DNA of 64,000 bases from Pseudonocardia oroxyli (GTDB lineage: Bacteria; Actinomycetota; Actinomycetes; Mycobacteriales; Pseudonocardiaceae). Of this stretch, positions 18,560 through 27,536 are shown piece after piece. The notes under the pieces are model-generated. The model was given only the letters and a program-made list of their open reading frames with translations, was not told the origin of the DNA and searched no databases. A program made the translations under genes and the position numbers. Every line of letters begins with the position of its first letter. Positions within the stretch are counted from its first letter, which is position 1. The stretch spans positions 1-64,000 of the forward strand of contig NZ_FNBE01000003.1 of the NCBI RefSeq assembly GCF_900102195.1, read 5' to 3'.

Positions 18560-19498
18560 GTGATCCGACCCACGGTGGTGGACGTCGCACGCCGGGCCGG
18601 GGTGGGCCGCTCCACCGTGTCGAACGTCCTGCGCGGCACCGGCCGGGTGTCCGAGGCGACCCGCGCGCGGGTGCTCGCCGCGGCGCACGAGCTGGAGTAC
18701 GTGCCGAACGCCGCGGCGCGCAGGCTGCGGGGCGCGGCGACCGGCACGATCGGGGTGCACCTGCCGGAGAACCCGTCGGTGTCCGCGTACTACATGGAGT
18801 TCCTGTTCGGGGTGCTCGACCACGCGGTCCGCCACGACCGTGACGTCACCGTCCTCACCGGGACCCGACGGCCGCGCGTCGACGGTCTGATCCTCAGCGA
18901 CGCCCACCCCGCCGACCCGCTGCTCGACCCCCGGATCAACGGCGACATCCCCGTCGTGACCTGCGAGGACGTGGCCGGGCACCGCCCCGACGGCGTGGTC
19001 TGGGCCGACCACGGCGCCGCGCTCACGACCCTGCTCGACGAGCTCGGCGCCGCCCGCCCCGCCCTGCTCGTCCCGGCCGAGACGACCGACTGGGCGGCCC
19101 GCCTCGGCTCGGCGTACCGCGCGTGGTGTGCCGCGCACGGCGCACCCGAGCTCCTCGCCCGCATCGACTGGATCCCCACCGTGCCCGGACTGGAGGCGGC
19201 CGTGCGCTCCCTCGACGGGTTCGACGCCCTGGTCTGCGGCCCGGTCGACAGCGCGGCCATGCTGCTGCCCGCCCTGCGGCCCCGCCTCGCCGAGGGTCTG
19301 CTGCTGGCGTGCGCCACCGACTCCACGGCCTGCACACTGACCGACCCGCCGATCACCGCGATCGACCAGAACCCGCGGCTGGCCGGCCGGCGCTGTGCCG
19401 AGCTGCTCGACGGCCTGCTGGCGGGCACCGCCGAGCCGGGCACGCGGGTGGAGGTCCCCCTGCGCCTCGTGCACCGGGCCTCCACCGCGCGGCGGTAG
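18560..19498 (+). CDS. LacI-family transcription regulator
   Basis: A 312-residue repressor. The helix-turn-helix VVDVARRAGVGRSTVSNVL is at the N terminus, followed by the hinge-helix region NAAARRLRG and a periplasmic-binding-protein-like ligand domain. The ligand domain is rather short and divergent in its middle. Start GTG 18560. Because it is divergent from an iron-reductase gene and convergent with an iron-binding lipoprotein gene, a role in iron or siderophore control is possible, though LacI proteins usually sense sugars. The iron box lies 27 bases upstream of its start. Confidence 0.85.
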   Translation: MIRPTVVDVARRAGVGRSTVSNVLRGTGRVSEATRARVLAAAHELEYVPNAAARRLRGAATGTIGVHLPENPSVSAYYMEFLFGVLDHAVRHDRDVTVLTGTRRPRVDGLILSDAHPADPLLDPRINGDIPVVTCEDVAGHRPDGVVWADHGAALTTLLDELGAARPALLVPAETTDWAARLGSAYRAWCAAHGAPELLARIDWIPTVPGLEAAVRSLDGFDALVCGPVDSAAMLLPALRPRLAEGLLLACATDSTACTLTDPPITAIDQNPRLAGRRCAELLDGLLAGTAEPGTRVEVPLRLVHRASTARR

Positions 19499-19521
19499 CG
19501 ACTCGTGCGGCGCACGGCGGC

Positions 19522-20529
19522 TCACGCCGCGGTGGCCGGGTCGCCGTCGACCGCCCTCGACAGCCGCGGCACGATCTCGTCGAGCACCATCGGGATGCTC
19601 AGCACCGAGGCGAACATGAGGGCGCCGTTCTCGCGGTCCAGCCCGAGGAACACGTCCCGGCCCTCCGCGTGGACCGGCAGGCGGGTGTAGAGCGGATCGG
19701 CGAGCAGCGCCGCCGGCCCCTCGTCGGTGGCGGCCTCCGACCAGACCGCGAGGTCGACGTCGAGCAGGTCGAAGCGCTCCGGGCTCAGGATGTAGTAGGC
19801 GTCGGCGTTGTCGGCGAGCCGGGCGACCTCGTCCGGCACGGTCAGGCCGAGCTGCCCGAGCAGCTGCGCGCCCGTGGCGCCGGGCCCGAACAGGTAGTGC
19901 TGCCCGCCGGTGGCCGAGGCGAGGACCATCGAGGCGCCCGCGAACTCGGGGTGCGCGGTCCGGGTCTGCACGATCCGTGCCTCCAGGTCGGCGACGAGGC
20001 GTTCGGCCTCGGCGTCCTTGCCCAGGATGCGACCCGCGGTGCGGGTGATCTCCTGCCAGGTGATCGTGTAGTCGCCCGCCTCGGTCGGCTGGGCGACGGT
20101 GGGCGCGATGCCGGAGAGCCGGTCGTACTGCTCCCGGGTCAGGCCCGCGGTCAGTCCCACGATGACGTCCGGTCGCAGGGCCGCGACCTGCTCGTACGCG
20201 ATGTCCGCGCGCGGCAGCACGGTCGGCTGCGCCCCGTTCAGGTACGACGTGGCCCACGGCCACACCGCGTTCGGCTTGCCGCCGAACCACTCCCGGATCC
20301 CGACGGGTGCCGTCCCGAGCGCGAGGAAGGCGTCCTGTTCCTTGAACCCGACCAGCACGACCCGGGCGGGCGGGGCGGGCAGCGTCGTGACGCCGAACGC
20401 GTGGGGCACGGAGATCGGGGACGCGGCCGGCGACGGCGCCGAAGCCGGAGTGGGCGCGGCGCAGCCGGCCGCGACGAGGGTCAGACCGGCCGCGAGGAAC
20501 GCACGCCTGCCGAAGGGGGAGATCGCCAC
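19522..20529 (-). CDS. Ferric-siderophore ABC transporter substrate-binding lipoprotein
   Basis: A 335-residue FepB/FecB-type binding protein. The signal combines GRRAFLAAG (twin-Arg-like) with a lipobox VAAGC, so it is exported and lipid-anchored. The mature part shows PARVVLVGFKEQDAFLALG, the LRPDVIVGLTAGLTREQYDRL motif and ISPERFDLLDVDLAVW, typical of helical-backbone binding proteins. GTG 20529 with GAGAGG upstream fits, and it follows an iron-box-like site. No permease or ATPase gene is nearby, so its transporter is encoded elsewhere or shared. Confidence 0.9.
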   Translation of the reverse strand: MAISPFGRRAFLAAGLTLVAAGCAAPTPASAPSPAASPISVPHAFGVTTLPAPPARVVLVGFKEQDAFLALGTAPVGIREWFGGKPNAVWPWATSYLNGAQPTVLPRADIAYEQVAALRPDVIVGLTAGLTREQYDRLSGIAPTVAQPTEAGDYTITWQEITRTAGRILGKDAEAERLVADLEARIVQTRTAHPEFAGASMVLASATGGQHYLFGPGATGAQLLGQLGLTVPDEVARLADNADAYYILSPERFDLLDVDLAVWSEAATDEGPAALLADPLYTRLPVHAEGRDVFLGLDRENGALMFASVLSIPMVLDEIVPRLSRAVDGDPATAA

Positions 20530-20545
20530 CAGGGAGCCTCTCGTG

Positions 20546-20566
20546 AATAAGGGAAGCCTCACCATA
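20546..20566. promoter_or_regulatory. Iron-box-like (IdeR/DmdR type) site upstream of binding protein
   Basis: On the minus strand the site is TATGGTGAGGCTTCCCTTAT, about 13 of 19 matches to the DtxR/IdeR consensus. It lies 17 bases upstream of the GTG of the binding-protein gene, close enough to block transcription when iron is plentiful. fdhD starts 45 bases away on the other side. Confidence 0.6.
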
Positions 20567-20610
20567 GTGGTGGAACGTTCCAGCAGGAAGGGGCGCGTAG
20601 GGTCGGCGGC

Positions 20611-21432
20611 ATGGGAAGGCTCACCGCCCGACGCCCGGTGCTGCGCATCGGGGCCGACGGCACGACCCGCCGCAGGCCCGACTCCCTCGCCGTCGAGGAG
20701 CCCCTCGAGCTGCGGGTCGACGGGCGCGCGCTGTCGGTGACGATGCGCACCCCCGGACACGACGTCGAGCTCGCCCACGGCTTCCTGCTCACCGAGGGGG
20801 TGATCGGGAGCGCCGCCGACCTCGCGACCGCCCGCTACTGCGACTCGGTGGACGCGGACGGCCGCAACACCTACAACGTGCTCGACGTCGCCCTCGCCCC
20901 GGGCGTCGAGCCGCCGGACACCTCGGTGGAGCGGAACTTCTACACGACCTCGTCCTGCGGGGTGTGCGGCAAGGCCTCACTCGACGCGGTGCGACTCAAG
21001 ACCCGCTTCACCCCCACCGGGGGTCCGGTCGCCTGGTCGGTGCTGGCCACCCTCCCGGATCGGCTGCGCGAGGCGCAGAAGGTCTTCGCCTCGACCGGGG
21101 GTCTCCACGCCGCCGGGCTCTTCGCCCCCGACGGCACCCCGGTGGTCGTCCGGGAGGACGTCGGCAGGCACAACGCGGTCGACAAGGTCCTGGGCCACGC
21201 GCTGCTGGCGGGCGGGGTGCCTGCGGCGGACACGGTGCTGCAGGTGTCCGGGCGGGCGTCGTTCGAGCTGGTGCAGAAGGCGGCCATGGCCGGGGTGCCG
21301 GTGCTGGCCGCCGTCTCGGCGCCCAGCTCGCTCGCCGTGGAGCTCGCCGACGAGGTGGGGATCACGCTCGTCGGCTTCCTGCGAGACGGCGCGGGGAACG
21401 TCTACTCGCACCCCGAGCGGATCGCCGTCTGA
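20611..21432 (+). CDS. fdhD: Formate dehydrogenase sulfurtransferase FdhD
   Basis: A 273-residue protein that passes sulfur from a cysteine desulfurase to the molybdenum cofactor of formate dehydrogenase. The catalytic CGVCG loop is at residues 116-120, with [15 protein letters not shown], and the nucleotide-binding region shows [15 protein letters not shown] and [16 protein letters not shown]. Full length from ATG 20611. No formate dehydrogenase gene is in the window. Its 3' end overlaps the convergent hydrolase gene by 31 bases. Confidence 0.95.
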   Translation: MGRLTARRPVLRIGADGTTRRRPDSLAVEEPLELRVDGRALSVTMRTPGHDVELAHGFLLTEGVIGSAADLATARYCDSVDADGRNTYNVLDVALAPGVEPPDTSVERNFYTTSSCGVCGKASLDAVRLKTRFTPTGGPVAWSVLATLPDRLREAQKVFASTGGLHAAGLFAPDGTPVVVREDVGRHNAVDKVLGHALLAGGVPAADTVLQVSGRASFELVQKAAMAGVPVLAAVSAPSSLAVELADEVGITLVGFLRDGAGNVYSHPERIAV

Positions 21433-22001
21433 GCCAGCTCGACCAGCTGCGCGCGTTCGGCGAGGAACAGGTGGTCGGCCGTCGGGAGCTCGACGACGCT
21501 CGTCGCGGTCCAGTCCGCGGTCGCGGCGCGGATGTGGTCGGGCGGGGCGACCGGGTCCCGGCCGCCCGCAACCAGCAGCGCCGGCCGCGGATCCGCGGAC
21601 CGCGGGGACACCGCGAACCGCAGGGGCGGTGCCACGGCGAACCACCCGGCGATCCGCGCCGGCCCCGTCGAGAGCGCCACGTCCGCCCCGAACGACCAGC
21701 CGGCCAGCACGATCGGCCCGTCGACCTCCGTCGCCAGCCGGGAGACGGCGGTCGCGGCGTCGAGCCGTTCGGCGTCCCCGCCGTCGTGGGTCCCGCCGGA
21801 GGCGCCCACGCCGCGGAAGTCGAAGCGCAGCACCGCGACGCCGTGCGCGGGCAGGCCCTCGAACAGCGCCTCGACGACCGGGGTGTGCATCGAGCCGCCG
21901 TAGTGCGGGTGGGGGTGGCAGACGACCATCCCGGCCCGCGCCCCCGCGGGGACGGCGAGCTCCCCGTCGAGCACGGTCCCGTCCGTCGCGGTGAAGCGCA
22001 T
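21402..22001 (-). CDS. Small alpha/beta hydrolase (dienelactone-hydrolase/serine-esterase-like)
   Basis: A 199-residue alpha/beta-hydrolase. The oxyanion region is [18 protein letters not shown], strand 4-5 [16 protein letters not shown], and the nucleophile elbow GWSFGADV places Ser in [14 protein letters not shown] supplies the acid and ADHLFL the catalytic His. The CHPHPHYGG opening resembles proteins annotated as alpha/beta hydrolase of unknown substrate. Start ATG 22001, 17 bases from the divergent VOC gene. Its C terminus overlaps fdhD on the other strand. Confidence 0.85.
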   Translation of the reverse strand: MRFTATDGTVLDGELAVPAGARAGMVVCHPHPHYGGSMHTPVVEALFEGLPAHGVAVLRFDFRGVGASGGTHDGGDAERLDAATAVSRLATEVDGPIVLAGWSFGADVALSTGPARIAGWFAVAPPLRFAVSPRSADPRPALLVAGGRDPVAPPDHIRAATADWTATSVVELPTADHLFLAERAQLVELAQTAIRSGCE

Positions 22002-22018
22002 CGGGTGACACTAGAGGA

Positions 22019-22390
22019 ATGCGTGTCCTGGGACTCGATCACATCGTGCTGGTCAGCGCCGATCCCGAGCGGCTGATCACCTGGTACCGGGAGGTGCTCG
22101 GCCTCGAACCGCTGCGCCTGGAGGAGTGGCGGCGCAGCGAGGTCCCGTTCGCGTCACTGCGGGTCTCGGCGGACACGATCATCGACGTGCAGCGGGGCGA
22201 GCGGTCCGGCGTGAACGTCGACCACGTCGCGCTGGTGGTCGACACGGACCTGGACGCGCTCGCGGCCGAGCACGGCGTCCCGGGCCCGCGGGACCTCTTC
22301 GGCGCCCGCGGCATCGGACGCGGCATCGTGCTGCGCGATCCCGACGGCACCGGCGTCGAGCTCCGCACCTACGGCGCCCGTGCGCGGTAA
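22019..22390 (+). CDS. VOC-superfamily (glyoxalase/bleomycin-resistance fold) protein
   Basis: A 123-residue single-module VOC protein. HIVLVSADPERLITWYREVLGL opens the first beta-alpha-beta unit, NVDHVALVVDTDLDAL the second, and it ends GIVLRDPDGTGVELRTYG. His8, His in VDHVAL and Glu in GVELRTY would form the metal site of a dimer. Substrate not inferable. Divergent from the hydrolase gene; its TAA stop lies inside the downstream hairpin. Confidence 0.85.
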   Translation: MRVLGLDHIVLVSADPERLITWYREVLGLEPLRLEEWRRSEVPFASLRVSADTIIDVQRGERSGVNVDHVALVVDTDLDALAAEHGVPGPRDLFGARGIGRGIVLRDPDGTGVELRTYGARAR

Positions 22391-22418
22391 GTGGTGCCAG
22401 AGCACCACTTACCACGCA
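22381..22418. terminator. Terminator hairpin overlapping the VOC stop codon
   Basis: Arms 22381-22397 and 22402-22418 pair over 17 bases with one mismatch; the inner 12 pairs (GGTAAGTGGTGC) are perfect and the loop is four bases. It sits between the convergent VOC and DUF2252 genes, and the VOC TAA (22388-22390) is part of the left arm. Confidence 0.75.
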
Positions 22419-22422
22419 CGAC

Positions 22423-23775
22423 CTACACGCCCACCTCGATCGGCAGCCTGCCCGCCGCGACCGCCTTGCCGACGGCGTCGAAGTCCTGCTCGGCCACGTC
22501 CGCGTACGCCGCCGCCCACCTCGCGGTCGCCACGGAGAACCGCTCCGACGCCCCGAGGTATGCCGCCACCTCGGCCGCCCGGTGGGACTGGCCGTGGGCC
22601 CGGGCGAGCAGGGCCGCGCACAGCGCCCCGTACGCGGAGAACCCGGACGGGCTCAGGGAGGCCGGGTCGATCGAGCCCTTCATGTCGCGGAACTGGCGCC
22701 AGTAGTAGTCGACCCGGGGTCGGCCCGGCGTGTCGCCCGCCCAGCCGGTGATCCACCCGAGGAACGGGTCCGACGTGGCCTGCAGGATCCGCTGCGCCGC
22801 GACCACCCGGTGGCCCTCGGTGTGCGCCCGCTCGCCCTCGTACCCGGGCACGACGCACGCCTGCCCGCCGTGGCTGGTGAGCACCGACGGCGGCGCCTCC
22901 TTGGCCTGCAGGAACAGCACCTCGCCCGTCGGTCCCTCGAACGCGATCAGGTAGCACCGGGTGCCGACGCTGCCCACCCCGACCACCCGCAGCGCGAAGT
23001 CCACGGGCCGGAACTGCGCGAGCAGGTGCGCGGTGTCCTCGCGCAGGGTGCTGCGGTACTGGTCGAACAGCCCGGCGAGGGACCGCAGGTCCGCGTGGTC
23101 GACGTGGCGCAGCACCGGCGGCTGGTCGACGATCCGCAGGCCACCCTCGCCGACCCGGCAGGCCAGCTTGCGCAGCACCTGCTCCGACGTCCGGGTGCGG
23201 GCCTTCTCGGTGACCTTGCGCAGCGTCCGCCGCCCCACCTCGCCGAACCGCTCGGCCACCGTGGAGGTGTCCACCCGGAAGAAGTACCGCTCCACCGCCG
23301 AGAGCTGCACGAACTCCCGCAGCGTGGTGCGGTACGACTCGACCGCCGCCACGACGGCCTCCGTGCAGCGCTCCTCGGACAGCCCCAGGTCCCGGCCGCC
23401 GACGTGCACGCTCGCCGCCAGCCTGCGGACGTCCCACTCCCACGGGCCGATCCCGGCCTCGTCGAAGTCGTTGAGGTCGAAGACCAGCTCGCGTTCGGGA
23501 GAGGCGTAGAACCCGAAGTTCGAGATGTGCGCGTCCCCGCAGAGCACCACGTCGACACCGGTCGAGGGCGCGGCCCGCAGGTCCGCCGCCATCACGGCGG
23601 CCGAACCCCGGTAGAAGGCGAACGGCGACTGCAGCATCCGGCCGATCCGCACCGGCACGAGATCGGCGAGCCGCCTGCTGTGCTGGCTCTCCAGCACGGC
23701 CAGCGGGTCCCGGTCGGCGGGGAGGTGCAGGTCCGCCTGCCGCCGCCGCGGCAGGCGGGCCCGCGCCTCGCTCAC
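22423..23775 (-). CDS. DUF2252 protein, last gene of the proteasome core operon
   Basis: A 450-residue DUF2252 protein. Visible conserved motifs are RMLQSPFAFYRGSAAVMAADL, VVLCGDAHISNFGFYASPER, FDLNDFDEAGIGPWEWDVRRL, VDFALRVVGVGSVGTRCY and KEAPPSVL. The DAHISNFG and DLNDFD blocks recall the catalytic and metal loops of kinase-like folds (HipA/aminoglycoside-kinase type), which is inference. GTG 23775 is 7 bases after the prcA stop, so it should be co-transcribed with prcBA. Biological role unknown; a link to proteasome function is suggested only by position. Confidence 0.85.
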   Translation of the reverse strand: MSEARARLPRRRQADLHLPADRDPLAVLESQHSRRLADLVPVRIGRMLQSPFAFYRGSAAVMAADLRAAPSTGVDVVLCGDAHISNFGFYASPERELVFDLNDFDEAGIGPWEWDVRRLAASVHVGGRDLGLSEERCTEAVVAAVESYRTTLREFVQLSAVERYFFRVDTSTVAERFGEVGRRTLRKVTEKARTRTSEQVLRKLACRVGEGGLRIVDQPPVLRHVDHADLRSLAGLFDQYRSTLREDTAHLLAQFRPVDFALRVVGVGSVGTRCYLIAFEGPTGEVLFLQAKEAPPSVLTSHGGQACVVPGYEGERAHTEGHRVVAAQRILQATSDPFLGWITGWAGDTPGRPRVDYYWRQFRDMKGSIDPASLSPSGFSAYGALCAALLARAHGQSHRAAEVAAYLGASERFSVATARWAAAYADVAEQDFDAVGKAVAAGRLPIEVGV

Positions 23776-23782
23776 GCGTGCG

Positions 23783-24574
23783 TCACTCAGCGGGGACCCC
23801 GCCCGCCGGGGCGTCGTCCCCGCCGCGGACGTCGAGGTCCTCGGACTGCTCGCCGCGGTTCGCGGCGGGCAGCAGGCCCCGCAGGACCGCGCCCTGGATG
23901 CGCCGGAACGAGCGCCCCGGGCGGCCGCGGTCCAGCACCGCCACCTCCAGCGCGCTCTCCCCCAGCACCCGGGCCTCGCCGCTGTTCCCGTTCCCGGGGG
24001 CGGCGCCGGGGACCTGCAGGCCCTCCAGCGCGGCGGCCAGCGCGCCGTTCAGGTCCAGCCCGGGGTCGTAGGTGTCCTTGAGCTTGGTGGAGATCGGCTC
24101 GGTCTGCCCGCCCATCACCACGTAGTGCGGCTCGTCGAGGATCGAGCCGTCGTAGGTGATCCGGTAGAGCTGGTCGTGCTCCTGGGTGGCGCCCACCTCG
24201 GCCACACAGATCTCGACCTCGTAGGGCTTCTGCTGCTCGATGAACGCCGCGCCGATGAACTGGGCGTAGGTGTTCGCGAGCCACCGCCCGGTCACGTCCC
24301 GGCGGTCGTAGGAGAAGCCGCGGGAGTCCGCGAGCCGGATGCCCGCGGTGCGCAGGCCCTCCAGCTCGTTGTACCGGCCGACGGCGGCGAACCCGATCCG
24401 GTCGTAGATCTCCGAGACCTTGTTCAGGGCGCTGGAGTGGTTCTCCGCGACGAACAGCACGCCGCCGGAGAACGACGAGATGACCACGCTGCGGCCGCGG
24501 GAGATGCCCTTGCGGGCGATCTCCGAGCGGTCCCGCAGCAGCTGGTCGACGGAGGAGTAGAACGGCATCGTCAT
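23783..24574 (-). CDS. prcA: 20S proteasome alpha subunit PrcA
   Basis: A 263-residue alpha subunit that forms the outer rings and gate of the core and docks the Arc C terminus. Recognisable are [29 protein letters not shown], the [17 protein letters not shown] segment and the [15 protein letters not shown] region. The C-terminal 60 residues are Gly/Pro-rich and variable, as usual. Start ATG 24574 (a second ATG follows two codons later). It is 23 bases after prcB and 7 bases before DUF2252. Confidence 0.96.
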   Translation of the reverse strand: MTMPFYSSVDQLLRDRSEIARKGISRGRSVVISSFSGGVLFVAENHSSALNKVSEIYDRIGFAAVGRYNELEGLRTAGIRLADSRGFSYDRRDVTGRWLANTYAQFIGAAFIEQQKPYEVEICVAEVGATQEHDQLYRITYDGSILDEPHYVVMGGQTEPISTKLKDTYDPGLDLNGALAAALEGLQVPGAAPGNGNSGEARVLGESALEVAVLDRGRPGRSFRRIQGAVLRGLLPAANRGEQSEDLDVRGGDDAPAGGVPAE

Positions 24575-24597
24575 GACAAGTGCTCCTTACGAGTGAC

Positions 24598-25494
24598 TCA
24601 GCCGCCCGGGTTCTCGGCCCGGTCCGTGATGATCTGCTGCACGACGCCCGCGATCTCCTCCTCCGAGCGGCGCACCGCGCCCTCGGCACCGGTGATCGAC
24701 ACGACCACCGGCCAGATCTTGCGCACGACGTCCGGCCCGCCGGTCGCCGTGTCGTCGTCCGCCGCGTCGTAGAGCGCCTCGACGGCGGTGCGCACGGTGG
24801 TGGCGAGGTCCGCCGAGGTCTTGTGCAGCTTCTTCAGCGACGACTTGGCGAACACCGAGCCGGAGCCGACGGCGTGGTAGCCGAGCCACTCGTCGTACCG
24901 ACCGCCCGTGGGGTCGTAGGTGACGATGCGGCCGGCCTTGGCCGGGTCCGGCTCGTCGGTGTCGTAGCCGGCGAACAGCGGCACCACGACGAAGCCCTGC
25001 ATGGCCGCGCCCAGGTTGTTCCGCACGAAGCCGGCGAGGCGGTTGGCCTTGCCGTCGAGGGACATCTGGACGCCCTCGATCTTCTCGTAGTGCTCCAGCT
25101 CGACGGTGTAGAGCCGGACCATCTCGATCGCGATGCCCGCGGAGCCCGCGATACCCACCGCGGAGTGCGAGTCGGTGATGAAGATCTTCTCGATGTCCCG
25201 CTGCGCGATGACGTTCCCGCTGGTCGCGCGGCGGTCACCGGCGATCACGACGCCGTCGGCGAACTGCAGCGCGACGATCGTGGTCCCGTGCGGCACGCCC
25301 AGCGCCTCGGGGCTCGCGCCGCCGGAGACCCGGGGTGCGTCGAACTGGGGCGGGGTGGGGAGCAGGTCCGGCCGGGACGCGGCCAGGTAGTTGCGGAACG
25401 ACGTCTCGCCGAGCGCGGCGAAAGCGGCGTGGTGCCCCAGCTCGGGGGTCGTACGACCGACCGCGGGCCCGGGGATGCCCTCGCGGAACTCCAT
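24598..25494 (-). CDS. prcB: 20S proteasome beta subunit PrcB
   Basis: A 298-residue precursor of the catalytic subunit. The propeptide is about 70 residues; cleavage before Thr71 in [10 protein letters not shown] frees the N-terminal Thr nucleophile. In mature numbering Asp17 (AGDRRAT) and Lys33 (DIEKIF) complete the active site. ATG 25494 is chosen because an AGGAGAGG element lies 13 bases upstream; an upstream ATG at 25518 lacks such a site. A GC-rich hairpin separates it from pup. Confidence 0.95.
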   Translation of the reverse strand: MEFREGIPGPAVGRTTPELGHHAAFAALGETSFRNYLAASRPDLLPTPPQFDAPRVSGGASPEALGVPHGTTIVALQFADGVVIAGDRRATSGNVIAQRDIEKIFITDSHSAVGIAGSAGIAIEMVRLYTVELEHYEKIEGVQMSLDGKANRLAGFVRNNLGAAMQGFVVVPLFAGYDTDEPDPAKAGRIVTYDPTGGRYDEWLGYHAVGSGSVFAKSSLKKLHKTSADLATTVRTAVEALYDAADDDTATGGPDVVRKIWPVVVSITGAEGAVRRSEEEIAGVVQQIITDRAENPGG

Positions 25495-25543
25495 GGTGAA
25501 GTGCGTGCCTCTCCTCATCGGTGCAGCTGGGTGGATAGGGGAA

Positions 25544-25569
25544 CGGGCCGGTCCCGCAGGACCGGCCCG
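25544..25569 (-). terminator. GC hairpin between pup and prcB (possible attenuator)
   Basis: Arms CGGGCCGGTCC (25544-25554) and GGACCGGCCCG (25559-25569) pair perfectly over 11 bases with a CGCA loop. It lies 12 bases after the pup stop and 50 bases before the prcB start on the transcribed strand. It could lower read-through so that Pup is made in excess over proteasome subunits. Confidence 0.6.
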
Positions 25570-25580
25570 CCGCGGGACGG

Positions 25581-25778
25581 CTACTCGCCGCCCTTCTGCA
25601 CGTAGGCGCGGACGAAGTCCTCCGCGTTCTCCTCGAGCACGTCGTCGATCTCGTCGAGGATCGTGTCCACGTCCTCGCCGAGCTTCTCGCGGCGCTCCTG
25701 GCCCGCCGCGGACGCGTCCGCGCCCTCGTCGTCGTCTCCGCCGCCGCCGCCCTGGCGCTTGGTCTGCTCCTGGGACAT
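25581..25778 (-). CDS. pup: Prokaryotic ubiquitin-like protein Pup, Glu-ending form
   Basis: A 65-residue disordered protein beginning [17 protein letters not shown], with the Arc-binding coiled segment ([20 protein letters not shown]) and the C terminus AYVQKGGE. The final residue is Glu, so it can be activated by PafA without prior deamidation; M. tuberculosis Pup ends in Gln and needs Dop for this step. It lies between dop and prcB on the same strand. Confidence 0.97.
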   Translation of the reverse strand: MSQEQTKRQGGGGGDDDEGADASAAGQERREKLGEDVDTILDEIDDVLEENAEDFVRAYVQKGGE

Positions 25779-25918
25779 GACCCTCCCTCGTCACCGAGTC
25801 CGCGACGCCCCCGGGCACCGTCGTGCCAGGTGGACGCCGTGGTCCGATGGATTCAGCCTACTTGGCGGGGGGCTCCCCCGCCCATGGTTCGCCGGTTGCG
25901 AACAGATGACTCGCCCGG

Positions 25919-27439
25919 CTAGCCCTTCGTGAGGGCGGTGACCAGCTCCTCCGCGGTGGTGCTGCGGTCGATGAGCTCCCCGACGTGGCGGCGCGTGCCC
26001 CGCAGGGGCTCCAGCGTGGGGATCCGGACGAGCGACTCGCGGCCCAGGTCGAAGATGACCGAGTCCCAGCTCGCCGCGGCCACCGCGGCCGGGTACCGCT
26101 CCAGGCACCGGCCGCGGAAGTAGGCGCGGGTGTCCTCCGGCGGGTTCTGGATGGCGTTCTCGATCTCGTCCTCGGTGACCAGCCGCTTCATCGACCCGCG
26201 GGTGACGAGCCGGTTGTACAGGCCCTTCGCCATCCGCACGTCGGTGTACTGCAGGTCGACCAGGTGCAGCCGCCCGGCGCCCCACTCCAGGTCGTCCCGG
26301 CGGCGGTAGCCCTCCAGCAGCTGGAGCTTGGCCGTCCAGTCCAGCCGGTCCGCCGTCTTCATCGGGTCGTCGCCCAGGTCCTCCAGGACCTCGCCCCACA
26401 GCTGCAGGATCTCCGCGGTGTCCGCGTCGACGTCCGCACCCTGGGTGTTCTCGACGTGCTTGGCGGCCTTCTCGTGGTAGAGCCACTGCAGCTCGACGCC
26501 GGTCAGCTTGCGGCCGTCGGTCAGCTCGACCTTCTGCCGCAGCGACGGGTCGTGGCTGATCTGGTGCACCGCGCGGACGGGCTCGGCGAGGCGCAGCTCG
26601 TCGAACCGCACGCCGTTCTCGATCATGTCGAGGACCAGGGCGGTGGTGCCGACCTTGAGCAGCGTGGAGTACTCGCTCATGTTCGCGTCGCCGATGATGA
26701 CGTGCAGCCGGCGATACTTGTCCGCGTCCGCGTGCGGCTCGTCCCGGGTGTTGATGATCCCGCGCTTGAGGGTGGTCTCCAGGCCGACCTCGACCTCGAT
26801 GTAGTCGGCGCGCTGGGAGAGCTGGTAGCCGTCCCCGTCGCCCTGGGCGCCGATGCCGACCCGCCCCGCCCCCGTCACGACCTGGCGGGAGGTGAAGAAC
26901 GGGGTGAGGCCGCCGACGATCGCCGGGAATGTGGTCTGGCGGGCCATCAGGTAGTTCTCGTGCGACCCGTAGCTCGCGCCCTTGCCGTCGACGTTGTTCT
27001 TGTAGAGCTGGATGCGCGGGGCGCCGGGGACGGTGGCGGCGCGCTCGGCGGCCTCCTCCATCACCCGCTCCCCCGCCTTGTCCCACGCGACGACGGCGCG
27101 CGGCGTGAGCACCTCGGGCGTGGAGAACTCGGGGTGGGCGTGGTCGACGTAGAGCCGGGCACCGTTGGTGAGGATGACGTTGGCCGCGCCGAGGTCGTCC
27201 AGCTCCGACTCGTTCCCGTGGCTCGACACCGACGGCGCGGACAGGTCGAAACCGCGCGCGTCCCGCAGTGGGGACTCCACCTCGTAGTCCCAGCGCGCCC
27301 GCCTGCTGCGCGGGATGTCCTGCGCGGCGGCGTAGGCGAGCACGATCTGGGTGGAGGTGATGACCGGGTTGGCGGTCGGGTCGCCCGGCACGGAGATGCC
27401 GTACTCGACCTCGGTGCCCATGATGCGGCGTGCGGTCAC
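25919..27439 (-). CDS. dop: Pup deamidase/depupylase Dop
   Basis: A 506-residue paralogue of PafA that hydrolyses the Pup-lysine isopeptide bond (and deamidates Gln-ending Pup where present). It starts [20 protein letters not shown], has the Dop-specific loop region after about residue 40 ([20 protein letters not shown]), and the aspartate region [13 protein letters not shown]. As Pup here ends in Glu, its main job should be depupylation. It is 140 bases upstream of pup and in the same direction. Confidence 0.95.
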   Translation of the reverse strand: MTARRIMGTEVEYGISVPGDPTANPVITSTQIVLAYAAAQDIPRSRRARWDYEVESPLRDARGFDLSAPSVSSHGNESELDDLGAANVILTNGARLYVDHAHPEFSTPEVLTPRAVVAWDKAGERVMEEAAERAATVPGAPRIQLYKNNVDGKGASYGSHENYLMARQTTFPAIVGGLTPFFTSRQVVTGAGRVGIGAQGDGDGYQLSQRADYIEVEVGLETTLKRGIINTRDEPHADADKYRRLHVIIGDANMSEYSTLLKVGTTALVLDMIENGVRFDELRLAEPVRAVHQISHDPSLRQKVELTDGRKLTGVELQWLYHEKAAKHVENTQGADVDADTAEILQLWGEVLEDLGDDPMKTADRLDWTAKLQLLEGYRRRDDLEWGAGRLHLVDLQYTDVRMAKGLYNRLVTRGSMKRLVTEDEIENAIQNPPEDTRAYFRGRCLERYPAAVAAASWDSVIFDLGRESLVRIPTLEPLRGTRRHVGELIDRSTTAEELVTALTKG

Positions 27440-27536
27440 GCGGTTCCCCCTGTGCAGTGCGGCATCCGCCGAGCCTAACCCGCCCGCGGGCTTCCCGGGC
27501 GGGTCACCACGTCCTCGCCGTCACGAGGCGGGGGCG

